64,000 bases of DNA from Virgibacillus sp. AGTR (GCF_016919725.2 NZ_JAJERH010000010.1:1-64000), one strand, 5' to 3'; counted from the first letter of the stretch, positions 57,608 to 64,000 are shown. Notes: generated by a model not told the origin, from the sequence alone. Translations and numbers: made by a program.

Positions 57608-58207
57608 ATGAGATGGCGAATAGGTTTAATATTACTTGCTAATATATTTATATTGGCAGCATGTCAGCAGCAAAGTCAAGAAGAGCCATTATCGAATGAA
57701 GAGAAAGACAATCAAATGATTCAGGTAAAGAATTCGGACCCTCACGAACAAAAAAACCTTACAAATACAGAAATCGCAGATCACCTTGCAAATATTGCAA
57801 GTGACGTTCCTAACGTTGAAGACGCGACATCTGTTGTAGCTGGCCCCTATGCAGTTGTAGGGATTGATGTAGATAAAGACCTCGATCGATCGAGAGTAGG
57901 CACGATAAAATATAGTGTGTTAGAAGCTCTTTATCATGATCCTTATGGAAAAACAGCGGTTGTTGTAGCGGATGCAGATATGACAGAAAGAATTAGAGGA
58001 ATGGCAAATAAAATTAGACAAGGACACCCAGTCCATGGCGTTGTAGATGAACTTGCTGCAATTGTAGGAAGGTATATGCCAGATTTTCCAATCAGCGATG
58101 ACAGACCTCAGGAACCGGATCAAAATAAAGAAGTAATACCCGAGGACGAAAAACAAAAGCTAGAAGATACAGAAGAAGAACAATCTAATCATCATAATAA
58201 TGAATAA
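57608..58207 (+). CDS. ylaJ: YhcN/YlaJ family sporulation lipoprotein
   Basis: 199-residue lipoprotein: signal peptide with lipobox ILAAC, then a Gln/Glu-rich linker and the YhcN/YlaJ domain (ADHLANIASDVPNVEDATSV, GIDVDKDLDRSRVGTIKYSV, HGVVDELAAIVGRYMPDFP). Family members are linked to spore membrane and germination. The tail is strongly acidic. ATG at 57608 follows GGAGG; an in-frame upstream start lies before the ribosome site. Confidence 0.9.
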   Translation: MRWRIGLILLANIFILAACQQQSQEEPLSNEEKDNQMIQVKNSDPHEQKNLTNTEIADHLANIASDVPNVEDATSVVAGPYAVVGIDVDKDLDRSRVGTIKYSVLEALYHDPYGKTAVVVADADMTERIRGMANKIRQGHPVHGVVDELAAIVGRYMPDFPISDDRPQEPDQNKEVIPEDEKQKLEDTEEEQSNHHNNE

Positions 58208-58208
58208 T

Positions 58209-58241
58209 AAAAGAGTTTCCGACTATTACGGAAACTCTTTA
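58209..58241. terminator. Bidirectional terminator after ylaJ
   Basis: AAAGAGTTTCCG / CGGAAACTCTTT with a 7-nt loop between convergent ylaJ and the 95-residue gene. Confidence 0.9.
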
Positions 58242-58244
58242 TCC

Positions 58245-58532
58245 TTATTGTTGATGCTCAATGGCATTATTATCTTTATGCTCTGTATAGTATTGAACTC
58301 CAAATTGAGAGCCTTCTGAAACCATTTTAGCGTTTTCTAATTGTGCTAGATCCTGGTTTTCTGATTGATCCGGTACACCAGCATCTTCAAAAGTAGTACG
58401 TATTCCATTTTGATAATTTGTTATTTTGTCTTTTACTTTTTGCCGATTATCTTTATTCTTTAAAAAATATCCTGCCATTGTTGCACCAATCACACCAGCT
58501 GCACCAGCAGAATACAAATATCCTTTCTTCAT
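58245..58532 (-). CDS. Small membrane-anchored protein of unknown function
   Basis: 95 residues, MKKGYLYSAGAAGVIGATMA followed by GYFLKNKDNRQKVKDKI. A short Gly/Ala-rich N-terminal helix (about residues 5-23) anchors a hydrophilic, charged, probably helical domain that resembles in outline YtxH-like stress proteins, without clear homology. ATG at 58532 has AAAGGGCG upstream. It is convergent with ylaJ. I do not recognise it. Confidence 0.65.
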   Translation of the reverse strand: MKKGYLYSAGAAGVIGATMAGYFLKNKDNRQKVKDKITNYQNGIRTTFEDAGVPDQSENQDLAQLENAKMVSEGSQFGVQYYTEHKDNNAIEHQQ

Positions 58533-58712
58533 CAAATCGCCCTTTCTTTTACTTATTTATGAGGTATTTACCCTATTCCACCAATCATCAAACATGACAT
58601 ACTTCTTTTTCAGGTCCACATTGTGTTACACTAAGATTAGATTATGATGACAAATAATGATGATATTGTCGACAATAATCTTAAGCCTATTTTTTTACGT
58701 TGAGGTGAAATT

Positions 58713-58916
58713 ATGCAAGTTAAATGTACAATTTGCGACAATATAGAAAGTATTGATGATCATTCCTTTGAAGCGAAACGATTAAGAAACAGGCGAATCC
58801 ATATGTACCTTTGCCAATTATGTTATGAACGAATTGAGCACAAAACGAAACAACGTCATGCTACCGGAAAATTTCGTTTATATACAGAAAAAAAAGCATC
58901 TGACGATTTTATTTAA
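58713..58916 (+). CDS. ylaI: DUF2197 zinc-ribbon protein YlaI
   Basis: 67 residues. Two cysteine pairs, CTICDN near residue 5 and CQLCYERI near residue 35, form a likely treble-clef or ribbon zinc site. Function unknown; conserved between ylaH and ylaJ in Bacillus. TGAGGTGA precedes the ATG. Confidence 0.87.
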   Translation: MQVKCTICDNIESIDDHSFEAKRLRNRRIHMYLCQLCYERIEHKTKQRHATGKFRLYTEKKASDDFI

Positions 58917-58918
58917 GT

Positions 58919-59275
58919 CATAAAGAGCGGGGATAAAAAAACAGCTTTTTACGCAAAATACAATAATCATGTTACCCCGCAGGAGTCTCGTATATTTTAG
59001 AGCGCAAGTGTCCGATTAGAAACGTAGCGACTGGAGCAAGTCAACGGAGATAAAGAAATCACGGTGAGCCTTTCGAGCCGATGAATGAATTAGATTAAGG
59101 CGATTTGTGAAATCGCCTCGTTTCTCGGTGCTTGCACTTTACGCGACTCAACACGCCAATATTTATCCACCCACATGGGCACATTTTATAATTCCTAGAC
59201 TATCAAAAAAACGAAAGGTAATTAATTTACCTTTCGTTTTTTATTGTTTCTTAATTCTGTTGTCTCATTCTCTTT
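58919..59275. repeat. Element B, copy 3, degenerate and interrupted by element A
   Basis: Left part 58919-58997 (AAAGAGCGGGGATAAAAAA, CAATAATCATGTTA, CCCCGCAGGAGTCTCG) and right part 59204-59275 (hairpin AAACGAAAGGTAA / TTACCTTTCGTTT then GTTGTCTCATTCTCTTT) match the two ends of element B. Element A copy 6 lies between. The right end reaches the ylaH stop, and the hairpin (59206-59241) can terminate ylaI and ylaH. Confidence 0.8.
58998..59203 (+). repeat. Element A, copy 6 (inside element B)
   Basis: AGCGCAAGTGTCCGATTAGA, ACGTAGCGACTGGAGCAAGT, GGTGAGCCTTTCGAGCCGAT, AAATCGCCTCGTTTCTCGGT, CGACTCAACACGCC and TATAATTCCTAGACTATC. Full-length, with small indels. Confidence 0.9.
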
Positions 59276-59585
59276 ATTCGTTGCGTTTTCTGGTTCTTTC
59301 CTTATGTAGTCGTAATCGATAAATACCTAACACGAGTGAAATAACAACTAAACTCTCTGTAATTGGCATTTGCATAACACTACTGAAAATCGTAAGTACA
59401 AATACACCAATTGCCAACATGATATATACCACAATCGTTTTAATCATCGGAAGCTTTCTAGCAAACCCCAGCTTAAATGCAATAATACTAAAGATAAGAT
59501 TTAAAATATATAATCCTTCAAACAAATATTCCGTTCCAACTTGCTCGAGAACAAAATCAAATACTAGACTGAAATTCGAGTTCAT
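59274..59585 (-). CDS. ylaH: YlaH-like membrane protein
   Basis: 103 residues, three membrane helices (about residues 22-40, 47-68, 74-92) and a basic C-terminus (RLRLHKERTRKRNE). Matches the YlaH family by position and pattern; function unknown. GGGGGATACAT precedes the ATG. typA (ylaG), which adjoins ylaH in B. subtilis, is absent. Confidence 0.85.
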   Translation of the reverse strand: MNSNFSLVFDFVLEQVGTEYLFEGLYILNLIFSIIAFKLGFARKLPMIKTIVVYIMLAIGVFVLTIFSSVMQMPITESLVVISLVLGIYRLRLHKERTRKRNE

Positions 59586-59751
59586 ATGTATCCCCCACTA
59601 CTTATGTATAGCAATTTAAAATCCTTTTATTATCATACTAAATATTTAGCATGTTCGCCAGCCTAATATATGGTTACATACTTATATAAAACCCTTTGAT
59701 CAAATAATCGATTTCCGATATACTAGATTTTGAGATAAAAGAGGTGTGGAC

Positions 59752-59922
59752 ATGAAAAATATAAATTTTCCAATGCTCTTATTAGCATTACTCGTTATTT
59801 TAATGTTTGTTGGCGTCAGCATATCGATAGCCTACCGTAATATATGGTTAGTGATTTTGTTTATATTATTGGGATTTGCTTTTATGGGATTTGGTATAAG
59901 CTTAAAGAAAAAAAGGAAGTGA
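59752..59922 (+). CDS. ylaF: Small two-helix membrane protein YlaF (DUF5325)
   Basis: 56 residues starting MKNINFPMLLLALLVILMFV, two hydrophobic helices (about 7-27 and 33-50) and a basic end (SLKKKRK). AGAGGTGTGG precedes the ATG. Position next to ylaH and convergent with the phosphatase gene suggests YlaF; function unknown. Its stop codon lies inside a terminator hairpin. Confidence 0.8.
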   Translation: MKNINFPMLLLALLVILMFVGVSISIAYRNIWLVILFILLGFAFMGFGISLKKKRK

Positions 59923-59944
59923 CTTTAAAAAGTCACTTCCTTGC
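59911..59944. terminator. Bidirectional terminator built from two gene ends
   Basis: AAGGAAGTGACTTT / AAAGTCACTTCCTT (59913-59942) includes the TGA stop codons of both ylaF (59920-59922) and the convergent phosphatase gene (59935-59933), so each gene end supplies one arm. Confidence 0.85.
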
Positions 59945-60742
59945 TTTACGTACGTAATCTTCAAGAATGTTCTGTTGTATTTGTGGGTTACAGGTGAAGA
60001 CAGAGTTCTTATCTAACATATTTATTTTATCCCCATCAATCGTTGAAGTTACTCCACCTACTTCATTAACAATAACCATTCCTGCCGCAATATCCCACGG
60101 TGAAAGACTAAGCGTTAAGTAGCCATCTAAAATGCCTTCAGCTACGTATGCAAATTCCAACGCTGCGGAACCATAAGTTCTCGTGCCTCTTATATCCCGA
60201 ACGAGCTGTTGCATGATAGTTTCATCGACTAGACGATTCTTACACAACCAAAAATGGTTTAATCCGATGATCGCCTCATTAAAACGGACGTCTTGATTTA
60301 ATAAAGGAAGTCTCGTCTCGCCTTTATAAGCCCCTTTTCCTCGTTGTGCACTATACAATATATCATCCATCACATTGTAAATAAGCCCAATCTCACCGAT
60401 GTTGTCATGATAAATTCCAATTGATATAGCAAAATTTCTCTTTTGATGAACAAAATTCATTGTTCCATCAATTGGATCGATGATCCAAACCGTTCCATCC
60501 ATTGTTCTTATCTCATCACCAAAACCCTCTTCACTTAATATAAAATGTTCTGGATATTTTTTCTTTATCCGGGAAGCAAAGAAAGCTTCTGTATCTTTGT
60601 CCATCGTCGTGACTAAATCATTTGCATTGGATTTTGTATCAATAGTTAATGGATCGTTCATATGATTTCTAATTGTCCTTCCAGCTTCAAGTACCCATTC
60701 TACCGCTTGATGGTATACTTCTTCACGATACACTTCATCCAT
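59933..60742 (-). CDS. suhB: Inositol monophosphatase family protein (SuhB/YktC)
   Basis: 269-residue Mg-dependent phosphatase. Metal-site motifs ILSEEGFGDE (Glu), VWIIDPIDGTMNFVHQ (Asp-x-Ile-Asp-Gly-Thr) and SPWDIAAGMVIVNEVGG. The family hydrolyses inositol phosphates or related sugar phosphates; the exact substrate here is not known. B. subtilis yktC is the positional equivalent. TTGGAGG precedes the ATG. Confidence 0.93.
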   Translation of the reverse strand: MDEVYREEVYHQAVEWVLEAGRTIRNHMNDPLTIDTKSNANDLVTTMDKDTEAFFASRIKKKYPEHFILSEEGFGDEIRTMDGTVWIIDPIDGTMNFVHQKRNFAISIGIYHDNIGEIGLIYNVMDDILYSAQRGKGAYKGETRLPLLNQDVRFNEAIIGLNHFWLCKNRLVDETIMQQLVRDIRGTRTYGSAALEFAYVAEGILDGYLTLSLSPWDIAAGMVIVNEVGGVTSTIDGDKINMLDKNSVFTCNPQIQQNILEDYVRKARK

Positions 60743-60845
60743 ATGTATTCCTCCAATGTTTTCTATATAATACTATAGTATCAGAACTCTTGATGCGAGT
60801 CATCGGTTTCACTACCTTAGCTATAATCATTTCTAGTTAGTAAGA

Positions 60846-61054
60846 AAAAAGCGCAAGCGCCAAATTAGAAATGTAGTGACTGGAGTGAGTCAACAGACAT
60901 AAAGGAATCACGGTGAGCTTGCGAGCCGATGATGACTTAGATTAGGGCGATTCGTGAAGTCGCCTCGTTTCTGGGTGCTAGAGCTGGACGCGGCTCAATA
61001 TTTCCATATTTATCCACATGGGCAAATTTAATAATTTCATTATCTAGACTATGA
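60846..61054 (+). repeat. Element A, copy 7
   Basis: One of the best copies: AAAAGCGCAAGCGCCAAATT, TGTAGTGACTGGAGTGAGTC, GGTGAGCTTGCGAGCCGATG, ATGACTTAGATTAGGGCGAT, GAAGTCGCCTCGTTTCTGGG, TGGACGCGGCTCAATATTTC and a TATCTAGACTATG end. It fills the phosphatase-61103 gap. Confidence 0.93.
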
Positions 61055-61095
61055 AAAAACCCTCAATACGGATGAAATACCGTTATTGAAGGTCA
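61054..61095 (-). terminator. Terminator of the 66-residue gene
   Basis: Minus-strand stem TTCAATAACGG / CCGTATTGAG with a 7-9-nt loop followed by GGTTTTTT. It abuts the end of element A copy 7. Confidence 0.85.
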
Positions 61096-61102
61096 AAGCA
61101 CT

Positions 61103-61303
61103 CTATTCATTATCAATCTCCATTAGCTGTCTCCTCAGCTGCTTTAATCGCTCTTTACTTTTTATAATTCCTACAGTATCTTCACTCTTCATCGCATCAT
61201 AAAGTGTTACAAGTTCATAATCAATTTCCATGCGGATCACAGGCAATTTTTCTTGGGCTTCTTTACGACGTAAAGCCTCCATAACGTACTTCAATTTGTA
61301 CAC
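61103..61303 (-). CDS. Small helical protein of unknown function
   Basis: 66 residues from a GTG start, MYKLKYVMEALRRKEAQEKL with a charged coiled-coil pattern to the end (KERLKQLRRQLMEIDNE). AAAGG lies upstream at short distance; the internal ATG at 61282 (MEALRRKE) is an alternative. It has its own terminator, which supports it being a real gene. I do not recognise it. Confidence 0.6.
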   Translation of the reverse strand: MYKLKYVMEALRRKEAQEKLPVIRMEIDYELVTLYDAMKSEDTVGIIKSKERLKQLRRQLMEIDNE

Positions 61304-61432
61304 AACCTTTCGATCGCTTTTAATATATTTATGAATATCATCACCATTTGGTTCAATAAATCTTATAATTCCGCTACTTATTGTTATAATTTCCCCTTAA
61401 AACGACTTGTTTAAACATTATATTTATAAAAC

Positions 61433-61469
61433 TTGACTTGCTTTAATAAATACTTAATAATAATTATTA
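61433..61469 (+). promoter_or_regulatory. yktB promoter with 7-1-7 Fur/PerR-like palindrome
   Basis: TTGACT (61433-61438) is followed by an AT-rich region with TAATAAT A ATTATTA (61455-61469), a perfect 7-1-7 inverted repeat that differs from the PerR or Fur consensus half-site by one base. It overlaps the probable -10. The AT-rich setting weakens the case. Confidence 0.4.
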
Positions 61470-61526
61470 TAATTAGAATCTGCAGAAATACACCTTGATA
61501 ACTAGACAGAAGAAAGGGAGATTAAA

Positions 61527-62144
61527 ATGGTTTTTAATGGTTTTGAAAAAAAAGATTTTGATACATTTTTCATTGATGGACTTGAATCAAGAATGGAGGC
61601 AATTCAAACACGGATACAGCCAAAATTTCAAGAAATCGGTAGCTTTTTGGCAGATTATTTAGCTACGCAAGTAGGGAATGAAGTATTCGTACATATTGCC
61701 AAGCATGCGCGTAGAACAGTAAATCCGCCAAAAGATACATGGCTAGCTATTGCTGCGAATAAACGGGGATACAAAAAACACCCACACTTTCAGGTAGGTT
61801 TGTTTGATGATCATGTATTCATTTGGTTAGCACTGATTTATGAACTAGATCATAAATCAGCCATTGCCCAGACATTCATTAATAGTTTTGATGAATTAAA
61901 ACAACTTCCTAAAAACTTTGTCGTATCACTAGATCATATGAAAAAAGATGCAAAAAGTATAGAAGACTTAGAGCTAAAAGATGTTAAACGATTCCGCGAC
62001 GTAAAGAAGGCTGAATTTCTAGTTGGTCTACATTTAGATAGAAATGATGACCGTGTGTATGATGGAGACGCATTCTTACATCAAGCAACAAGTACCATTG
62101 ATTCTCTACTACCTTTCTATAAAAAAGCAGTAAATAGTAAATAG
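61527..62144 (+). CDS. yktB: DUF1054 family protein YktB
   Basis: 205-residue YktB/DUF1054 protein. Core motifs FNGFEKKDFDTFFIDGLESR, EVFVHIAKHARRTVNPPKDT and WLAIAANKRGYKKHPHFQVG. Structure known for the family but no established activity. GGGAG precedes the ATG. The stop codon lies about 8 bp from the right end of the decayed IS200/IS605 element. Confidence 0.92.
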   Translation: MVFNGFEKKDFDTFFIDGLESRMEAIQTRIQPKFQEIGSFLADYLATQVGNEVFVHIAKHARRTVNPPKDTWLAIAANKRGYKKHPHFQVGLFDDHVFIWLALIYELDHKSAIAQTFINSFDELKQLPKNFVVSLDHMKKDAKSIEDLELKDVKRFRDVKKAEFLVGLHLDRNDDRVYDGDAFLHQATSTIDSLLPFYKKAVNSK

Positions 62145-62149
62145 TATAG

Positions 62150-62270
62150 TGAACTACTCCCCCCACTTACCCTTACGGGTTGCTTGAAGAGGGGGCTTCT
62201 TGGGTAATCGCCACTTTTGGTAGCTGACGAAATGGACCAAGCTAACCCTCTTGTTCCAAGAGTTTATATT
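62150..62270 (-). mobile_element. Right end of a decayed IS200/IS605 element (possible guide-RNA scaffold)
   Basis: Downstream of the tnpB relic the minus strand reads CCCAAGAAGCCCCCTCTTCA, an ACCCG TAAGGGT mini-hairpin, and GTGGGGGGAGTAGTTCAC. CCCCC and GGGGG arms enclose the inner hairpin. This is the layout of TnpB element right ends, where the right-end (omega) RNA scaffold lies. It ends about 5 bp from the yktB stop. The RNA role is by family analogy. Confidence 0.65.
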
Positions 62271-62274
62271 TTCA

Positions 62275-62457
62275 TTAGGCACTTGCTAATAAGCGAATGC
62301 CTTCTTTTTTGATATGAAGCGCTGAATTATAATCTCTATCGAGATTTAGCCCACACGAACAAGCGTATGTTCTAATTTCTATAGGCATTGGTTGGGTATT
62401 TCCGCAACTCGAACAAGTTTTGGTAGATGGGAACCATTTATCAATATCCTTTGATTT
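62275..62457 (-). pseudogene. tnpB: C-terminal relic of TnpB (IS605-type RNA-guided nuclease)
   Basis: 60 codons retain the TnpB zinc ribbon and last active-site block: KWFPSTKTCSSCGNTQPMP, then RTYACSCGLNLDRDYNSALH. The Cys pairs and DRDxN are intact, but all of the N-terminal and RuvC-I/II parts (about 300 residues) are missing. An in-frame TGA at 62460-62458 precedes it. It abuts the tnpA relic directly, so an internal deletion is likely. Confidence 0.9.
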
Positions 62458-62462
62458 TCAAT

Positions 62463-62618
62463 CTATTTTTTTACTACTTCAATAGGCGAACCGCCAGTTG
62501 TCAACAAACCAAAACTTCTTGACCAAAACATTTCTTTCCATAACTTTTTACGAACAGGAGGAAAATCCCTCTTGCTAAGTCTTGAACTGGCACTTTTATA
62601 GGCATTGATGAATTTCGA
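62463..62618 (-). pseudogene. tnpA: C-terminal relic of TnpA (Y1 HUH transposase)
   Basis: About 51 codons: SKFINAYKSASSRLSKRDFP, then RKKLWKEMFWSRSFGLLTTG and GSPIEVVKK, followed by TAG and IENQ. Active relatives read KKYIENQ here; this Tyr is the nucleophile, so the stop sits exactly at the catalytic codon. The upstream HUH motif part is absent. The reading frame breaks before tnpB'. Confidence 0.85.
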
Positions 62619-62640
62619 TCATTCACTGTTGGGTTGTGCT

Positions 62641-62776
62641 TTGAACAAAAAAGGAAAAAAGCCTTTGGGCTGTCGCCCAACCGAAATTCATCTCCCCCCT
62701 TACCGTTGGGCTCCGCCCTTCACACGCTTGAAGATGGAGACTTCTTTCGGAAGTACGTTAAAATACGCTTCGCCAG
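62641..62776 (-). mobile_element. Second IS200/IS605-like terminal fragment
   Basis: On the minus strand GAAGTCTCCATCTTCAAGCG, AAGGGCGGAGCCCAACGGTA, GGGGGGAGATGAATTTCGG, then TTGGGCGACAGCCCAA with a following T6 run. Two short hairpins (GGGC-GGA-GCCC; TTGGGC-GACA-GCCCAA). It resembles right-end DNA of TnpB elements from other Bacilli as I remember them, so two relics may be joined here. The second hairpin could terminate yktA. Confidence 0.5.
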
Positions 62777-62778
62777 TT

Positions 62779-63048
62779 TTATTTCATAGATATTTTATGT
62801 TGATCTGAATCCCTTGCGTGTCTTATAACCGGAAAGCATGCATATCCAGATCCCTGTTCAAATTCTCGAAATAGTTTCTTCTCTTCACTCTTCGAGGGAA
62901 CGACCTTCTTAAAATCATTATATACAGTCAATAATACAGTACGGTCAACGTTTTTTTCATATGCTTGTTCGACCAGTGAAAAGAATTGAACCACCTGTAT
63001 TACTTCCTCCTTCGTCCAGGTTTCATCAATAGGATAATGATAACTCAT
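62779..63048 (-). CDS. yktA: UPF0223 family protein YktA
   Basis: 89 residues: YHYPIDETWTKEEVIQVVQF, VEQAYEKNVDRTVLLTVYND and KKVVPSKSEEKKLFREFEQG are UPF0223 signatures. Small helical protein of unknown function. The last ~12 residues (DSDQHKISMK) may be altered by the mobile-element junction just downstream. Between yktB and speA as in B. subtilis. Confidence 0.9.
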   Translation of the reverse strand: MSYHYPIDETWTKEEVIQVVQFFSLVEQAYEKNVDRTVLLTVYNDFKKVVPSKSEEKKLFREFEQGSGYACFPVIRHARDSDQHKISMK

Positions 63049-63395
63049 GCCACGACCCCTTTCAGCATCAAGCTTTTATGTTTTGATAAGTCTCTTTCTA
63101 TAACTATCTGGAAGATATTCTTCTCTGTGTCTGCTTCGCTCATTGCAGCAATCTGCTAACTCACTAGCATTCCCTACCGATAAATCAGCAAAAGCCGAAT
63201 GAGCTAATCTCTTTGAAAGATTGGGTTTTTAATGTTTTTTAATGTTTAATTGCTAAAAACCTTTTCTAAATAATTATATCAATAACTATTTCTTCTATTT
63301 TAGCATTTATTCTTGTTGAACGACTAGTATTTATGGTTGTCTTTTGCTATAATACTTTCGATATTTTAGTCTGACATCATAGAGAGGTGTTCCTA
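63049..63395. other. Intergenic region yktA-speA
   Basis: 347 bp. It should hold the divergent promoters of yktA and speA. A hairpin-like AATCTCTTTGAAAGATTGGG followed by T5 lies at about 63206-63231. A 53-codon minus-strand open stretch lacks a start codon and is not called. Directly repeated TTTTTAATG blocks occur near 63227-63246. Confidence 0.4.
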
Positions 63396-64000
63396 TTGGA
63401 TGAACAGCATCATACACCATTATTTACCGGTGTATTAGAACATATTAACAAAAATCCTATCCCCTTCCATATACCAGGTCATAAACAAGGAAGGGCTGCT
63501 GATGATACATTTCGTACGTTCTTAGGCGAGAATGCCTTTAAGATGGATTTAATTAATATTACACCTTTAGATGATCTACATCATCCACAAGGAATTATTA
63601 AGCATGCTCAAGAACTAGCTGCCAAAGCATTTGGTGCGGAGCACACCTTTTTTTCTGTGCAAGGAACAAGCGGTGCTATTATGGCAATGGTAATGAGCGT
63701 CTGTGGCCCTGGTGATAAAATAATTGTACCCAGAAATGTCCATAAATCTGTAACAGCTGCCATTATTTTTTCTGGTGCTATACCTGTTTTTATTCATCCA
63801 GAATTAGATAAAGTATTAGGTATTTCTCATGGAATTACGCCAACTTCTATTGAGCAAGCTCTTGAAGCACACCCGGAAGCTAAGGCGGTTTTGGTTATTA
63901 ACCCTACCTATTTTGGTATTGCAGCAGACTTAGAAGAAATTGTAAAGATGGTACATTCATATCGTATACCTGTTTTAGTTGATGAGGCACATGGAGTACA
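63396..64000 (+). CDS. speA: Orn/Lys/Arg decarboxylase (arginine decarboxylase SpeA), 5' part
   Basis: PLP-dependent fold-type I decarboxylase, cut by the window edge after about 201 codons. TTG start after GAGAGGTG. Sequence includes PIPFHIPGHKQGRAADDTF, ITPLDDLHHPQGIIKHAQEL and FFSVQGTSGAIMAMVMSVCG, then VLVDEAHGV at the edge, where the PLP Asp lies. SpeA makes agmatine for polyamine synthesis; lysine or ornithine specificity cannot be excluded. The neighbouring yktA supports speA. Confidence 0.9.
   Translation, partial: MDEQHHTPLFTGVLEHINKNPIPFHIPGHKQGRAADDTFRTFLGENAFKMDLINITPLDDLHHPQGIIKHAQELAAKAFGAEHTFFSVQGTSGAIMAMVMSVCGPGDKIIVPRNVHKSVTAAIIFSGAIPVFIHPELDKVLGISHGITPTSIEQALEAHPEAKAVLVINPTYFGIAADLEEIVKMVHSYRIPVLVDEAHGV

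Noticed and set aside
62605-62808. 67-codon plus-strand open frame
   Set aside because: It runs antisense through IS200/IS605 terminal DNA and the yktA 3' end, with no ribosome site.
63072-63235. 53-codon minus-strand open stretch ending YRKRLIKT before yktA
   Set aside because: It has no start codon and no recognised homology, so it may be chance or a relic.

Overview
The window is a chromosomal segment of a low-GC, endospore-forming member of the Bacillaceae. Gene order and protein sequences point to Oceanobacillus or a close relative. The evidence is a complete sporulation sigma-factor locus (spoIIGA-sigE-sigG), spoVD and spoVE, a bacillithiol gene (bshC), a T-box leader on ileS, a caa3-type cytochrome oxidase with a lipoprotein subunit II, and the ylm/ylb/yla gene strings known from Bacillus subtilis. 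No tRNA, rRNA, CRISPR array, prophage or intact insertion sequence is visible. Most genes lie on the minus strand.

Layout. 80-7104: ileS with its T-box, then divIVA, ylmH, ylmG, sepF, ylmE, ylmD and ylmC (division, cofactor and cell-wall housekeeping). 7588-10151: sigG and the spoIIGA-sigE operon. 10796-27338: a compact division and cell-wall (dcw) cluster read as mraZ-rsmH-ftsL-pbpB-spoVD-murE-murF-mraY-murD-spoVE-divIB-ftsA-ftsZ; murG and murB, present at this place in B. subtilis, are absent. 27535-41235: bshC, a DUF3397 gene, ylbP, gerR, rpmF, ylbN, tmcAL (ylbM), ylbL, ylbJ, coaD, rsmD, a structured RNA region, then ylbG, ylbF, ylbE, ylbD, ylbC and ylbA. 41459-51223: an AI-2E family permease gene, ctaM, and the heme A and cytochrome c oxidase set ctaG-F-E-D-C-B with divergent ctaA. 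51387-62144: pyc, ftsW, ylaN, a ylaL-like gene, ylaJ, ylaI, ylaH, ylaF, a suhB-type phosphatase gene and yktB. 62145-64000: decayed IS200/IS605 DNA, yktA and the 5' part of speA.

How the genes work together. One arm makes and places the septum and its peptidoglycan (FtsZ, FtsA, SepF, DivIVA, DivIB, FtsL, PBP2B, FtsW, Mur ligases, MraY). A second re-uses homologous machinery for sporulation (SpoVD, SpoVE, sigma E, sigma G, YlbJ, GerR, YlaJ). A third builds the terminal oxidase and its heme A, with pyruvate carboxylase next to it.

The accessory signal lies between genes. A ~170-210 bp repeat (element A) occurs seven times, always in intergenic DNA. A ~300 bp element (element B) with 16-bp terminal inverted repeats carries a terminator-like hairpin and sits directly against gene ends; in one place A is nested in B. 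A tnpA'-tnpB' relic retains a structured right end, but its nucleophilic tyrosine codon reads as a stop. Readable control sites include a sigma F/G promoter before sigG, a sigma H promoter before ftsAZ, a long-spacer spoIIG promoter, tandem ResD-like sites between ctaA and ctaB, a 10-bp-periodic array before mraZ, and a 7-1-7 Fur/PerR-like palindrome before yktB. I saw no wholly new multi-gene system; the repeat families and the regulatory DNA are the most unusual content.
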